The notes under the pieces were generated by a model. It searched no databases, was not told the origin of the DNA, and worked only from the letters and a program-made list of their open reading frames with translations. DNA of 64,000 nucleotides, taken from the NCBI RefSeq assembly GCF_010906925.1, contig NZ_VTVE01000001.1, forward strand, positions 124,001 to 188,000, read 5' to 3'. Source of the stretch: Pseudobutyrivibrio xylanivorans (lineage in GTDB: Bacteria; Bacillota; Clostridia; Lachnospirales; Lachnospiraceae). The position numbers were made by a program, and so were the translations under genes. Below are positions 9,414 to 19,311 of the stretch, piece after piece (within the stretch, counting starts at the first letter, position 1; every line of letters starts with the position of its first letter).

Positions 9414-9537
9414 ATCTTCAGGGCAAGGTGCGAAGGCTTAGGCTTTCAATTCCTGACCGGCGGTATAGTCCGCGAGTCCTTAGGGACTGAACTGGTGTGA
9501 TTCCAGTACCGACAGTATAGTCTGGATGGGAGAGGAT
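9414..9537 (+). promoter_or_regulatory. FMN riboswitch (RFN element)
   Basis: The conserved blocks of the RFN element are in order: CTTCAGGGCAAGGTG, CAATTCCTGACCGGCGGT, AGTCCGCGAG, GGTGTGATTCCAGTACCGAC and AGTATAGTCTGGATGGGAGAGG. The following terminator and the riboflavin transporter gene agree with FMN-dependent premature termination. Confidence 0.96.
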
Positions 9538-9568
9538 AAATAAAGTAATACATTTATTTTTGAGTATA

Positions 9569-9595
9569 GGCCCTGATTTTATCAGGGCTTTTTTA
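9569..9595 (+). terminator. Riboswitch expression-platform terminator
   Basis: GGCCCTGAT / ATCAGGGC with a short loop and a T-run lies between the FMN aptamer and ribU. When FMN is bound it should stop transcription before the gene. Confidence 0.85.
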
Positions 9596-9643
9596 TTTGT
9601 TAATCCAATGGAGATTCCTAGAGATATATTTAGGAGGTGTGCT

Positions 9644-10264
9644 ATGGACACAACAGAAACAGTTAAGATCAACAACAATAAAGTAAATGTTAGGAGTATG
9701 ACAGTAACAGCTATGCTTTCGGCTATCGCTTTTGTATTGATGTTTTTGGATACAGCAGTTCCATTTGTTCCAAATTTCATCAAGCTTGATGTGTCAGAGC
9801 TTCCAGCTCTTATGGCATCATTTGCACTTGGCCCAGTTTATGGCGTAGTAGTTTGCTTGATCAAGAATCTTCTTCATTTATTTATGACATCAACAGGTGG
9901 TGTAGGCGAGCTTTCAAACTTTATATTAGGCGTAGCCTTTGTTTTGCCAGCTGGTCTTATTTATTACAGAAAGAAGACAAAGAAGAATGCGATTTTAGGT
10001 GCATTTGTTGGCGCTTTTTTAATGGCTGCAATCAGCTTCCCATCAAATCTCTTTATCGTATACCCTGTATACTATAATTTCATGCCAAAAGATGTTATTA
10101 TAGGAGCATATCAAGCAGTTGCTCCATTTGCTGAGATTAAATCAATCGAGCAGTGCTTACTTATGTTTAACGTGCCATTTACATTTGTAAAGGGTCTCAT
10201 CTCAGCAGTTATTACAGTACTTATTTATCAGCCACTTAGACCTCTTCTTAAGGGCAAGAATTAA
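9644..10264 (+). CDS. ribU: Riboflavin ECF transporter S component
   Basis: A 206-residue polytopic membrane protein of the ECF S-component type. After a short hydrophilic head it has the family's NVRSMTVTAMLSAIAFVLM first helix, a FVPNFIKLDVSELPALMASF segment typical of RibU, and about five further helices. It binds riboflavin outside and needs the shared EcfA/A'/T module, which is not in this window. I chose ATG 9644 because TAGGAGG precedes it by 7 bases; the longer open frame from 9560 would start inside the terminator. Control is by the FMN riboswitch just upstream. Confidence 0.93.
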   Translation: MDTTETVKINNNKVNVRSMTVTAMLSAIAFVLMFLDTAVPFVPNFIKLDVSELPALMASFALGPVYGVVVCLIKNLLHLFMTSTGGVGELSNFILGVAFVLPAGLIYYRKKTKKNAILGAFVGAFLMAAISFPSNLFIVYPVYYNFMPKDVIIGAYQAVAPFAEIKSIEQCLLMFNVPFTFVKGLISAVITVLIYQPLRPLLKGKN

Positions 10265-10308
10265 CGAGAAAAATTCTCATTTACTCAAGGTTTATAGTTA
10301 TTGCGAAT

Positions 10309-10388
10309 TCAAAGGAGTTCTGCTAGTCTACTTATAGTTAGAATATGCTAACTATGTGTAAATCATTGCAGAGCTCCTTTTTATTATT
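10309..10388 (+). terminator. Branched terminator after ribU
   Basis: AAAGGAG-TTCTGC pairs with GCAGAGCTCCTTT, followed by a T-run. The loop contains a second hairpin, ATAGTTAG / CTAACTAT. It closes the ribU transcript. Confidence 0.75.
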
Positions 10389-10406
10389 TTCAAATAATAA
10401 TTATTT

Positions 10407-10455
10407 GTGTGATTGCTACTCACATGATTGCACTTGTAGGAATTGCTACTTCCTG
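10407..10455 (+). promoter_or_regulatory. Twin hairpins with identical TTGCTAC loops upstream of eno
   Basis: Two small stem-loops stand 30 bases apart: TGTGA-TTGCTAC-TCACA (10408-10424) and AGGAA-TTGCTAC-TTCCT (10438-10454). The stems differ completely but the seven-base loop is identical. They lie about 100 bases before the enolase start and look like a protein- or RNA-binding site in the eno leader. Confidence 0.5.
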
Positions 10456-10527
10456 CAATGTGTAGGAGCTCTTCTTCTCTAGATTTATTCGCTCTTTATA
10501 AGAGATTGAATAGATAACTAAAAATAA

Positions 10528-11850
<1,323 letters not shown>

Positions 11851-11864
11851 TTAGATAAAAAATT

Positions 11865-11890
11865 AAGGCTGCCCTCGGGCAGCCTTTTTT
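11865..11890. terminator. Terminator after eno
   Basis: AAGGCTGCCC / GGGCAGCCTT with a 2-base loop and a T-run. The converging lipoprotein gene ends 11 bases further on and may share it. Confidence 0.92.
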
Positions 11891-11900
11891 GATCTCAGTA

Positions 11901-12908
11901 TTATAATGCAATTTCTGTAAATTCAAGTTCGTTGGCATTTCTGATATCTTCTGTAGCACCGATTGAATCAAGCTTATCAGAGATTGCCTTTTCAAGCTCA
12001 TCATAAGGAACAAACTTAATTGTTGTAAAGCTATCAAGTACTTCCTTGTATGGGCTATCTGTATAGAGGTTAGGTACATCAATTTCCTCGTATGTATCGC
12101 TGTCGTATACCGCATATGAGAAGTAATCAGAAGGCTTGTCAGCTCCTGGCTCAAATGTTAAGCGTAATTCGTAGATACAAAGAGTTCCCTCAAGTGATGA
12201 TGCATCGAAATCTTCATGCTCGTAAGCATATCCGAAATCCTCTAAATCAGCACTCTCTGTGAGAATATATCCGAATTGATACTTACCATCAGCGTCAATT
12301 AAAGCTGCATCACTTGAGTGATTAATTGCTCCGCCACTTCCGCCGCCTTGGATAAAGCCGTATTCATTGATAGTTGTCTCGCTTCTTGACCATGAGCATA
12401 CTGAATATACAACCTGAAGCTTTGAGTCCATTTCCTTAATTACAAGGACAATGTTTGAGTCAGGTTCCACAACTGGGCAAACAAATTTAACAGCTAACTC
12501 TTTTTCGCCATCATTACCGCAGTCTAAATATGAATAGCTGATTGAAGAGATTTCCTGATGTGCAAAAAATCCTTCATCATCCATAAATGCCTCGTTAAGA
12601 GTTTCTACCATTTCTGGAAGTGTAAGTTCATCGCCAGCGATGATTGAAAAGAAATCATTCTCGTAGCCTGAACCAGTTTCAGAAGCGTTGTTGAGATAAT
12701 AGTCAGTGCTAAGTGTAGCCTCGCCATTTAAGAAGGCATCATAAAGGCTGTCATACTTATCCGCTTCTACATTAGTGTTTGTGTCTTCTGTTTTCTGTTC
12801 TGTGTCAACAACATTTCCCTCGTTGCTGTTTGTAGTTCCCTGCTGACCGCATGATACTGTTGAAAGCATAAGAGCTCCTGCAAGAACTAAGTACAAAGTT
12901 TTTTTCAT
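11901..12908 (-). CDS. Secreted lipoprotein of unknown function
   Basis: This 335-residue protein begins MKKTLYLVLAGALMLSTVSCG, a lipoprotein signal with the lipobox cysteine at residue 20. A Thr/Asn/Glu-rich linker (about 22-50) follows, then a globular acidic domain with many Tyr and Asp. I do not recognise the domain; DCGNDGEKELAVKF resembles loops in repeat-type secreted proteins of clostridia. I use ATG at 12906-12908 because AGGAGG lies 9 bases upstream; a TTG two codons earlier is too close to that site. It is transcribed alone, convergent with eno. Confidence 0.75.
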   Translation of the reverse strand: MKKTLYLVLAGALMLSTVSCGQQGTTNSNEGNVVDTEQKTEDTNTNVEADKYDSLYDAFLNGEATLSTDYYLNNASETGSGYENDFFSIIAGDELTLPEMVETLNEAFMDDEGFFAHQEISSISYSYLDCGNDGEKELAVKFVCPVVEPDSNIVLVIKEMDSKLQVVYSVCSWSRSETTINEYGFIQGGGSGGAINHSSDAALIDADGKYQFGYILTESADLEDFGYAYEHEDFDASSLEGTLCIYELRLTFEPGADKPSDYFSYAVYDSDTYEEIDVPNLYTDSPYKEVLDSFTTIKFVPYDELEKAISDKLDSIGATEDIRNANELEFTEIAL

Positions 12909-13004
12909 AAACAAAATCCTCCTTGCAAAGTCAACAGTTTACCACTCTTGATGTTTAATTGCCACTTATAGTATCCTTATAATAAGAAGGGGGGCGTAGA
13001 GCCT

Positions 13005-13724
13005 ATGAAAATATCAGAAGTAACAACACTTAACAAACCATACATTAGGGTATCAAAAGGAAAGAAAAAAATAGACATTCCTATTATACCTAAGCTTGTT
13101 TTGTTGCCTCCTTCAAGGATGAATCTTAGAAAGTATGCCTTTGTGGGCTGCGAAAGCATTAGATTCAATTTTAAAGGGAAAATTGTAAAGCTTAATTGGG
13201 CTTTTAATCATAATAGAATGACACTGTATTGCACTAGCGGACGTCAGGCATATAGTTGGAACAATATAAAGGTAATTACTGTGTCCGGTGCCAATGGCAA
13301 GAAGGAGCATCTTGTCATTTCTCGAAAAGCATTTGGTGACGAGACAGAGCGACGTCGCCATAAGAGATATCCTATTGCAAGAAACGTTATTATTTTGCAG
13401 GGGGACAATAAATTTCCTGCTACCACAGTAGATATTTCCTACGGCGGGGTAGGGATTACTGTGAAAAAGCAGATTAATCTAATTCCATCCCAGCCTATAA
13501 GAGTTGATTTTGGCGATGGAATATCAGTGCCTGTTAGACTTGTGAGAAGTACATTTAGGGGAGATGGAAGCGAGCTGTTTGGATGTTCTATTTCTTCTAC
13601 TTATAGACCTGAGATGGCAAAAATACTTCGAGCTGAGGAGGCTATAGAAATTGGAGTGAAGAGGAATCCAAAGGAAAAAGAGGATGCAGGCTGGAGCCAG
13701 ACTTCTATAAAGAGGTGGCACTAG
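13005..13724 (+). CDS. PilZ-domain protein, probable cyclic-di-GMP receptor
   Basis: A 239-residue cytoplasmic protein. The N-terminal half (about 1-110) is a beta-rich region I do not recognise. The second half is a PilZ domain with both c-di-GMP signatures: RxxxR in ERRRHKRYP (R117, R121) and DxSxxG in VDISYGGVG (D143, S145, G148). It probably senses c-di-GMP and acts on motility, secretion or surface polysaccharide. A divergent lipoprotein gene lies upstream and pyk downstream, so the context does not name a target. The start follows AAGGGGGGCG. Confidence 0.85.
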   Translation: MKISEVTTLNKPYIRVSKGKKKIDIPIIPKLVLLPPSRMNLRKYAFVGCESIRFNFKGKIVKLNWAFNHNRMTLYCTSGRQAYSWNNIKVITVSGANGKKEHLVISRKAFGDETERRRHKRYPIARNVIILQGDNKFPATTVDISYGGVGITVKKQINLIPSQPIRVDFGDGISVPVRLVRSTFRGDGSELFGCSISSTYRPEMAKILRAEEAIEIGVKRNPKEKEDAGWSQTSIKRWH

Positions 13725-13935
13725 ATATTTATTCTGAGTTACTGATTCCAATAAAAAAAAGATTATTCTTTTACAAGCAAGCTTGGCAAGAATTAATCTA
13801 TAAATATTTATAACTGTGAATAGTAACAATTTTTAATTAAATATTTTGTTTACTCTGACCTAAAATGATGCTATTATAGAACGGATTTCGTTTTTTTGCG
13901 TAAACTATTTTTGAGTTTTTATAGAGGAGTATTTT

Positions 13936-15351
13936 ATGAGAAAGACAAAGATTATTTGTACAATCGGACCAGCAAGCATGAATGAGGAGACCCTCACAGC
14001 AATGGCTAAGGCTGGTATGAATGTAGCAAGAATGAATTTCTCTCATGGTGATCATGAAGAGCAGGGAATGAAGATGGATTTAGTTAAAAAGGTTCGCAAG
14101 AAGCTTAATCTTCCAATTGCTATTCTTCTTGATACAAAGGGACCAGAGTATCGTATCCGCACATTCAAGGACGGCTCTGTAACTGTTAAAGAGGGAGATA
14201 CATTTATATTTACAACAGATGACGTTGAAGGTGATGAGACACGTGTTTCAGTTTCTCACAAGAACCTTCACAAGGACCTTTCAGTAGGCGACACACTTTC
14301 AGTATGTAACGGTATCGTATTCTTTGAGGTTACTGATATTAAGGGACACGATGTTATTACAAAGTGTACTACTGGCGGAACTATGAGCAACAAGAAGTCT
14401 ATGAGCTTCCCTAACAAGGTAATGTCAGGTCCTTATCTTTCAGAGCAGGACAAGAAGGATATCCTTTTTGGTATCGAGAATGACATTGATTTCATCGCTG
14501 CTTCATTTGTTTCAACAAAGCAGGATATGGTTGAGCTTAGAACATTCCTTGACGAGAATGGCGGAGAGGATGTAGAGGTTATCGCTAAGATTGAGAATCA
14601 GCCAGGTGTTGACAATGTAGAAGAGATCCTTGAGATTGCCAACGGTATCATGGTTGCTCGTGGTGACTTGGGTGTTGAGATTCCATTTGTTAAGCTTCCA
14701 GCTGTTCAGAAGGAGCTCATCTCTAAGGCAAGAGCTCTTGGTAAGAGAGTTGTTACTGCTACAGAGATGCTTGAGTCTATGATTTCTAACCCACGTCCAA
14801 CACGTGCTGAGATTTCCGACGTTGCTAACGCTGTTTATGATGGTACTTCAGCTATCATGCTTTCAGGCGAGAGTGCTCAGGGTAAGTACCCAGTACAGGC
14901 TGTTGCTACAATGGCTGAGATCGCTGAGACTACAGAGAATGATATCAATTACGAGGGACGTTTCCACAAGGAGGAGATCGAGATTAAGTCTACTCCAGAT
15001 GCTGTTTGCCACTCTACATGTTCAATGGCAATCGACGTTAATGCTAAGGCTATCGTAGCTTGCACAATGTCTGGTTACACAGCTCGTCGCGTAAGCCGTT
15101 TCCGTTGCCCAGTTGATACAATCGCTATGACAACTGACAAAAAGGTATGGAGAAAGCTTGCACTTAGCTGGGGTGTTACACCAGTTCTCGTTGACAAGTT
15201 CACATCACTTGATGTTATGTTCTACTATGCATTAGGTCGTGCTAAGCAGATGCTTGACCTTAAGAAGGGTGATAGCGTAGTTCTTACAGGTGGCCCAATC
15301 GACGGACACAGTGGAAACACTAACACAATCAAGGTTGAGGCAATTGACTAG
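13936..15351 (+). CDS. pyk: Pyruvate kinase
   Basis: A 471-residue pyruvate kinase with the minimal A-B-C architecture, without the extra C-terminal domain of Bacillus enzymes. It opens MRKTKIICTIGPAS. LLDTKGPEYRIRTF holds the cation and substrate residues, and the B domain spans about 70-170. IAKIENQPGVDN, MVARGDLGVEIP and TATEMLESMI form the active site, and the C domain is the allosteric region. It makes ATP and pyruvate from phosphoenolpyruvate. A promoter-like TATTAT at about 13873 and a GAGGAG site precede it, and it appears to be transcribed alone. Confidence 0.97.
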   Translation: MRKTKIICTIGPASMNEETLTAMAKAGMNVARMNFSHGDHEEQGMKMDLVKKVRKKLNLPIAILLDTKGPEYRIRTFKDGSVTVKEGDTFIFTTDDVEGDETRVSVSHKNLHKDLSVGDTLSVCNGIVFFEVTDIKGHDVITKCTTGGTMSNKKSMSFPNKVMSGPYLSEQDKKDILFGIENDIDFIAASFVSTKQDMVELRTFLDENGGEDVEVIAKIENQPGVDNVEEILEIANGIMVARGDLGVEIPFVKLPAVQKELISKARALGKRVVTATEMLESMISNPRPTRAEISDVANAVYDGTSAIMLSGESAQGKYPVQAVATMAEIAETTENDINYEGRFHKEEIEIKSTPDAVCHSTCSMAIDVNAKAIVACTMSGYTARRVSRFRCPVDTIAMTTDKKVWRKLALSWGVTPVLVDKFTSLDVMFYYALGRAKQMLDLKKGDSVVLTGGPIDGHSGNTNTIKVEAID

Positions 15352-15712
15352 ACTGAGGTTTAAGTTTGAGTCAGGCGGTTGGTAGGCCGCTGTGGGACTC
15401 TGATTAAATCGTGATTTAGTCAAGCGTTATATAAATTTGTAACCGAATGGGAAATAATGTTGTCAGACGGATTGGATAATTCACAGACAATTCACACTTT
15501 TTACACCACTTGTACAAAAATATCAGTTAATATATACTCATCTCGAGAGAGATACAATTTTTTCATAACATTATTCTCCCTTTTGAAAGAGACGCTCCGC
15601 TGGCGTCTCTTTCGTATTGTTTATCCTCTCGCATTTTTTATGCGCTTGTGATAAAGTATGTGATGTAGGCGAGTTTTATTTGCCTAACTTTAATTTTTAC
15701 GGAGGAATTAAT
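15352..15712. other. pyk-DAK2-like intergenic region with hairpins
   Basis: This 361-base gap holds two clear inverted repeats. One, at 15368-15400, has GAGTC / GACTC enclosing GCGG / CCGC and is a weak pyk terminator candidate without a T-run. The other is the perfect 11-base stem GAAAGAGACGC / GCGTCTCTTTC at 15585-15613. The rest is AT-rich and probably carries the promoter of the next gene. A 64-codon open frame at 15457 has no ribosome binding site or recognisable protein. Confidence 0.5.
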
Positions 15713-15979
15713 ATGTTACCAGAGCAGACAATCGAATTCAGATATGACACACAGCTTCTCATTGAGGGCGAGGATCTCGACGAGGATGAGATCAACGATT
15801 ACATCACTGAGAACTTTGTAGGAGATAGTCTTCTTGCAGTAGGTGATGAGGAGCTTATTAAGATTCACTATCACACAAATGAGCCTTGGAAGGTATTGGA
15901 GTACTGCAGAACTCTTGGCGAGATTTACGATATCGTAGTAGAGGATATGGATAGACAGGCAAGAGGACTTCAGGGATAG
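15713..15979 (+). CDS. Small protein like the C-terminal part of DAK2/DegV-type (YloV-like) kinases
   Basis: This 88-residue acidic protein contains DSLLAVGDEELIKIHYHTNEPWKVLEYCRTLGEI. That resembles the motif near the end of YloV/FakA-type dihydroxyacetone kinase-like proteins, where it normally follows a long catalytic part. Here only that fold is present, as a complete short gene with a strong GGAGG site before ATG 15713, so it is not an obvious truncation. It lies 21 bases before guanine deaminase and is probably co-transcribed. It may be a regulatory or fatty-acid-binding relative; the function is not known to me. Confidence 0.65.
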   Translation: MLPEQTIEFRYDTQLLIEGEDLDEDEINDYITENFVGDSLLAVGDEELIKIHYHTNEPWKVLEYCRTLGEIYDIVVEDMDRQARGLQG

Positions 15980-16000
15980 GAGATTTTTTTTGGAGCAGTT

Positions 16001-17290
16001 ATGGATAATAGTTTCGTTTTGCGAGGGGGCATTGCCTTCTCTGAATCAGCAAATAGAATAACTACATATTATAGAGGTTACGTAGTATGTATAGATGGAA
16101 TTTGCAAGGGCGCTTTCCACGACCTGCCAGACCAGTACAAGGGCTTGCAGCTCTATGACTATGGCGAGCGAATTATTATTCCTGGCATGACTGATTTGCA
16201 TGTCCACGCTCCTCAGTACACCTTTAGAGGAATCGGTATGGACGCAGAGCTTTTAGACTGGCTCAGCACATACACATTCCCAGAGGAAGCCAAATACGGC
16301 AATATGGAATATGCTAAAAAGGCATATCAGTATTTTACAGAAGATATGCGCAGATGCTTTTCTACTAGAGCTGTTGTATTTGCCACTCTTCACAATGAGG
16401 CTACAATCGAGCTTATGAATCAGCTTGAGGATACTGGCATCGTTACCTATGTTGGCAAGGTCAACATGGATAGAAATGGTGGAGACAATTTGCAGGAGGA
16501 TAGCGCAGAGGAATCTCTTCAAGCCACAAGAGAATGGCTTGATGCCATCGAGGGCAAATACGTAAATACGAAGCCTATTTTAACACCAAGATTCATCCCA
16601 TCATGTTCTGATGAGTTGATGAAGGGCTTAGGCAAGCTTGCCAAGGAAAGAGACCTAAGAATTCAGTCTCATTTGTCAGAGAACCATTCTGAGATTGAGT
16701 GGGTTAAGGAGCTTGTTCCTGAGTCTACTTGCTATGCCAACGCTTATGAGATGTTTGATACTATGGGCACACCTGAGCGTCCTACAATCATGGCGCACTG
16801 CGTTCATTCTGATGACAGAGAGCTTGAGATTCTTAAGAACCATGGTGCATTTATTGCCCATTGTGCAGATTCTAATATGAATCTTACTTCTGGAATTGCG
16901 CCTGTTCGCAAGTTCTTGGATGCAGGTATTGATGTGGGTCTTGGCACAGACGTAGCCGCCGGCTCGTCTATGAATTTGGTTAAGACTATGCTTATCACAC
17001 TTCAGGCGTCAAAGATGTATTACCGCTTGGTTGACACTAATGTTAAGCCACTTACATTTGAGGAAGTATTCTTCATGGCTACATTAGGTGGCGGCAAGTA
17101 TTTTGGCAATGTAGGTACCTTCAAAGAGGGCTACGAGTTTGATGCAATAGTAGTAGATGATAGCAAGATGTATTCCATGAGGGATATGTCTATTAGAGAG
17201 CGCATTGAAAGAATGTGCTACAATGATGCTGACGCATTAATTAAGGACAAATTTGTTAAGGGTAAAAAGGTTTATTCAAGAGTGGAGTAG
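16001..17290 (+). CDS. guaD: Guanine deaminase (amidohydrolase family)
   Basis: A 429-residue metal-dependent amidohydrolase. Zinc-site motifs are in order: PGMTDLHVHAPQY (HxH), QSHLSENHSE, MAHCVHSDD and the aspartate in GLGTDVAAGSS. The HAPQY and AHCADSNMNL segments are typical of guanine deaminase, which turns guanine to xanthine and ammonia. The N-terminal beta-sandwich and C-terminal strands are complete. It follows the small DAK2-like gene closely. Another purine or pterin deaminase is possible but less likely given the HAPQY motif. Confidence 0.88.
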   Translation: MDNSFVLRGGIAFSESANRITTYYRGYVVCIDGICKGAFHDLPDQYKGLQLYDYGERIIIPGMTDLHVHAPQYTFRGIGMDAELLDWLSTYTFPEEAKYGNMEYAKKAYQYFTEDMRRCFSTRAVVFATLHNEATIELMNQLEDTGIVTYVGKVNMDRNGGDNLQEDSAEESLQATREWLDAIEGKYVNTKPILTPRFIPSCSDELMKGLGKLAKERDLRIQSHLSENHSEIEWVKELVPESTCYANAYEMFDTMGTPERPTIMAHCVHSDDRELEILKNHGAFIAHCADSNMNLTSGIAPVRKFLDAGIDVGLGTDVAAGSSMNLVKTMLITLQASKMYYRLVDTNVKPLTFEEVFFMATLGGGKYFGNVGTFKEGYEFDAIVVDDSKMYSMRDMSIRERIERMCYNDADALIKDKFVKGKKVYSRVE

Positions 17291-17315
17291 TTGTAATACT
17301 CTGCTCTTTTTTTGT
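17280..17315 (+). terminator. Terminator after guaD
   Basis: GAGTGGAGTA pairs with TACTCTGCTC (two G-T pairs), followed by TTTTTTT. The stem includes the guaD stop codon. Confidence 0.75.
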
Positions 17316-17444
17316 TTCATAGGGACAGACATGTCTTTAAGCAAGTTCTTTATCTTTATACATATTACATAAAGTGTATCTTATATTTTTGTCTAAAAGG
17401 TCTAAAATGAATTTCATAATTAAAGAAAGATAGGAGGTGTTTTC

Positions 17445-18131
17445 TTGAGTTTAGCAGAAGAGCTTATAGAAGAGCTGAATTGCGAGACGGTGTTCACCAT
17501 CCACCTTGGAGGCCTTGAGATTCCGGTTATGGAATCTGTGGTTGTCACTTGGATTGTAATGGCAGTTCTCATCCTCATAGCATTTTTCTTAACTAGAGGA
17601 TTAAAAACGCAAAACATCAGTAAGAGACAAGCGTTTGCGGAGCTTATTTATGAGAAGCTGACAGGTATTGTAGGCAGCATGTTGGGCGAAGAGGGAAAGC
17701 AGTACACAGGCTATCTCACAACGGTTCTACTTTATATTGGACTTTCCAATGTAATCGGTCTGTTTGGCTTCAAGTCACCAACAAAAGATCTAAATGTAAC
17801 AGCTGCTCTTGCCATTATGAGTATCGTGCTTGTAGAGGCAGCTGGTATCTATCAGAATGGCGTGAGAAAATGGCTGCATAATTTTACAGAGCCAGTTGCT
17901 ATCGTTACACCATTCAACATTCTAGACGTATTCACAAGACCACTGTCATTGTGCATGCGACTTTTTGGAAATGTACTTGGTGCATTCGTAATCATGGAAT
18001 TACTTAAAATAGTATGCCCACCAGTAATCCCAGCAGTATTCAGCCTATATTTTGATATATTCGATGGATTACTTCAGGCCTACGTTTTCGTCTTCTTGAC
18101 ATCCCTCTACATAAAAGAAGCAGTAGAGTAA
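17445..18131 (+). CDS. atpB: ATP synthase subunit a
   Basis: This 228-residue F0 subunit with about five membrane helices opens the ATP synthase operon. The last helices carry the essential arginine in PLSLCMRLFGNVLGAFVI, which faces the c-ring, and VFVFLTSLYIKEAVE closes the protein as in other subunits a. The start is TTG at 17445, seven bases after TAGGAGG; no in-frame ATG fits. No atpI-like gene precedes it, unlike in many clostridia. A GGGGACGGGG hairpin and two structured repeats separate it from atpE. Confidence 0.95.
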   Translation: MSLAEELIEELNCETVFTIHLGGLEIPVMESVVVTWIVMAVLILIAFFLTRGLKTQNISKRQAFAELIYEKLTGIVGSMLGEEGKQYTGYLTTVLLYIGLSNVIGLFGFKSPTKDLNVTAALAIMSIVLVEAAGIYQNGVRKWLHNFTEPVAIVTPFNILDVFTRPLSLCMRLFGNVLGAFVIMELLKIVCPPVIPAVFSLYFDIFDGLLQAYVFVFLTSLYIKEAVE

Positions 18132-18160
18132 TGGACCAGGGGGACGGGGTCATAGGGCCA
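18132..18160 (+). repeat. GGGGACGGGG short hairpin element, copy 1
   Basis: TGGACC and GGGCCA flank an AGGGGGACGGGGTCATA core, directly after the atpB stop. It is related to copies at 27059, 53361 and 53441. Confidence 0.7.
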
Positions 18161-18236
18161 TTTTCGTAAATGCGTAAAAGTAGAGAATTTTTTTGGGACA
18201 TTGTATTAATTAGATGAGTCAAGTGATTGATATTGG

Positions 18237-18332
18237 AGATAGTTGGTAGCTATCAAGCTCTAAGTGTTGCTGCAGGTGACATTTCAGTCACCGGAAGTAA
18301 TATCTTAGGCTTGAGAGCGTAACCGGCTGAGA
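18237..18332 (+). repeat. Structured hairpin repeat, copy R3
   Basis: The stem AGTTGGTAGC...CGGCT encloses ATCAAGCTCTAAGTGTTGC paired with the GTAATATCTTAGGCTTGAGAG arm. The apical hairpin GGTGACATT / GTCACC differs from R2, while the stem blocks CTCTAAGTGTTGC and AATATCTTAGG are shared with it. It is the first of two tandem members between atpB and atpE. Confidence 0.75.
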
Positions 18333-18365
18333 AAAACTAGAATTCAGGTGTAGAACAAATTATAT

Positions 18366-18462
18366 TTTATTAGATGAGTCAAGTAGCTAACAAGCTCTTT
18401 GCTCTCTGGAGCTGACATGAAGTCAGCGTAAGAGAGACTAAGGCTTGTGAGCGTAACTTGGC
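18366..18462 (+). repeat. Structured hairpin repeat, copy R4
   Basis: This divergent member keeps the outer layout (AAGTAGCTA, CAAGCTCT / GGCTTGTGAGCGTAACTT) but replaces the middle stem. CTTTGCTCTC pairs with GAGAGACTAAG instead of CTAAGTGTTGC with GCAATATCTTAG. The apical stem is GCTGAC / GTCAGC. Covariation with R3 supports a conserved structure. It ends about 20 bases before atpE. Confidence 0.7.
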
Positions 18463-18484
18463 GGACTTAAAGGAGGATTAAAAA

Positions 18485-18709
18485 ATGAACACACTTATTG
18501 CTATTGGTGCAGGTATTGCAGTTGTAACAGGTATTGGCGCAGGTATCGGTATTGGTATCGCTACAGGTAAGGCTTGCGAGGGTATCGCACGTCAGCCAGA
18601 GGCAGAGGGCAAGATTCAGAAGAACCTTATCTTAGGTTGTGCACTTGCAGAGGCAACAGCTATTTATGGTTTCGTAATCGCATTGATGATTATAGTTATG
18701 TTGCAGTAA
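18485..18709 (+). CDS. atpE: ATP synthase subunit c
   Basis: A 74-residue two-helix hairpin: helix 1 [14 protein letters not shown], the polar loop ARQPEAE, and helix 2 with the ion-carrying glutamate E56 in [10 protein letters not shown]. Compared with the Ilyobacter tartaricus Na+ site as I recall it (Gln32, Val63, Glu65, Ser66), the equivalents here are I23, L54, E56 and A57. The Na+ ligands are lost and a proton-coupled ring is the likelier reading. AAAGGAGG precedes the ATG. The 353-base spacer after atpB is unusually long for this operon. Confidence 0.95.
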   Translation: MNTLIAIGAGIAVVTGIGAGIGIGIATGKACEGIARQPEAEGKIQKNLILGCALAEATAIYGFVIALMIIVMLQ

Positions 18710-18828
18710 ATGTATCAAGGAGGGGCCCTTTAGGGAAGATTCCTTGATATACAGAACTGCCCATTGCTGAAAGCAATTTTTAATGGCAGTTCTTCAGTAG
18801 TTAAGAATAGATACTAGAGGATAAAAAT

Positions 18829-19311
18829 ATGATTAACGTTTCATTTTGGAATATCGTATTTACGGTAATAAATCTTCTTATTCTTTTCATTGCATTTAGA
18901 ATCTTTTTCTTCAAGCCTATTGCAAATATTATTGCAAAAAGACAGCAGGAAGCTAACGAGATTTACGATAATGCAGCTGAGAAGGAGAACCAGGCTGATG
19001 AGTTGAAAAAAGAGTACGAGCAGAAGCTTGTCAGTGTGGAAGAAGAGAAGAAGCAGATTATTTCAGATGCGAGAAAGAGCGCTGATAGCCAGTATCAGAA
19101 GATTCTTGCAGATGCAAAAGAAGACGCTAGAAATATTAAAGATGCAGCAGTTGCTGAGGCCAACCAGGAGAAGACTAAAATTATCGCTGGTGCCAAAAAG
19201 GAGATTGCAGACATCGTTGTTGATGCCACTACAAAGGTGGTTGGAAGCAAGACAGGTGCAGATATAGATAGCAGTTTGTTTGATGAATTTTTAGGTAAAG
19301 CAGGTGAGTAG
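18829..19311 (+). CDS. atpF: ATP synthase subunit b
   Basis: A 160-residue protein with one N-terminal membrane helix (about 5-25) and a long charged coiled coil (about 35-150), the peripheral stalk of F0F1. The segment [17 protein letters not shown] after the helix is typical. Its last 8 bases overlap the next frame if the first GTG of that gene is used. The 120-base spacer from atpE contains an inverted repeat ACTGCCATT / AATGGCAGT (about 18755-18792). Confidence 0.94.
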   Translation: MINVSFWNIVFTVINLLILFIAFRIFFFKPIANIIAKRQQEANEIYDNAAEKENQADELKKEYEQKLVSVEEEKKQIISDARKSADSQYQKILADAKEDARNIKDAAVAEANQEKTKIIAGAKKEIADIVVDATTKVVGSKTGADIDSSLFDEFLGKAGE

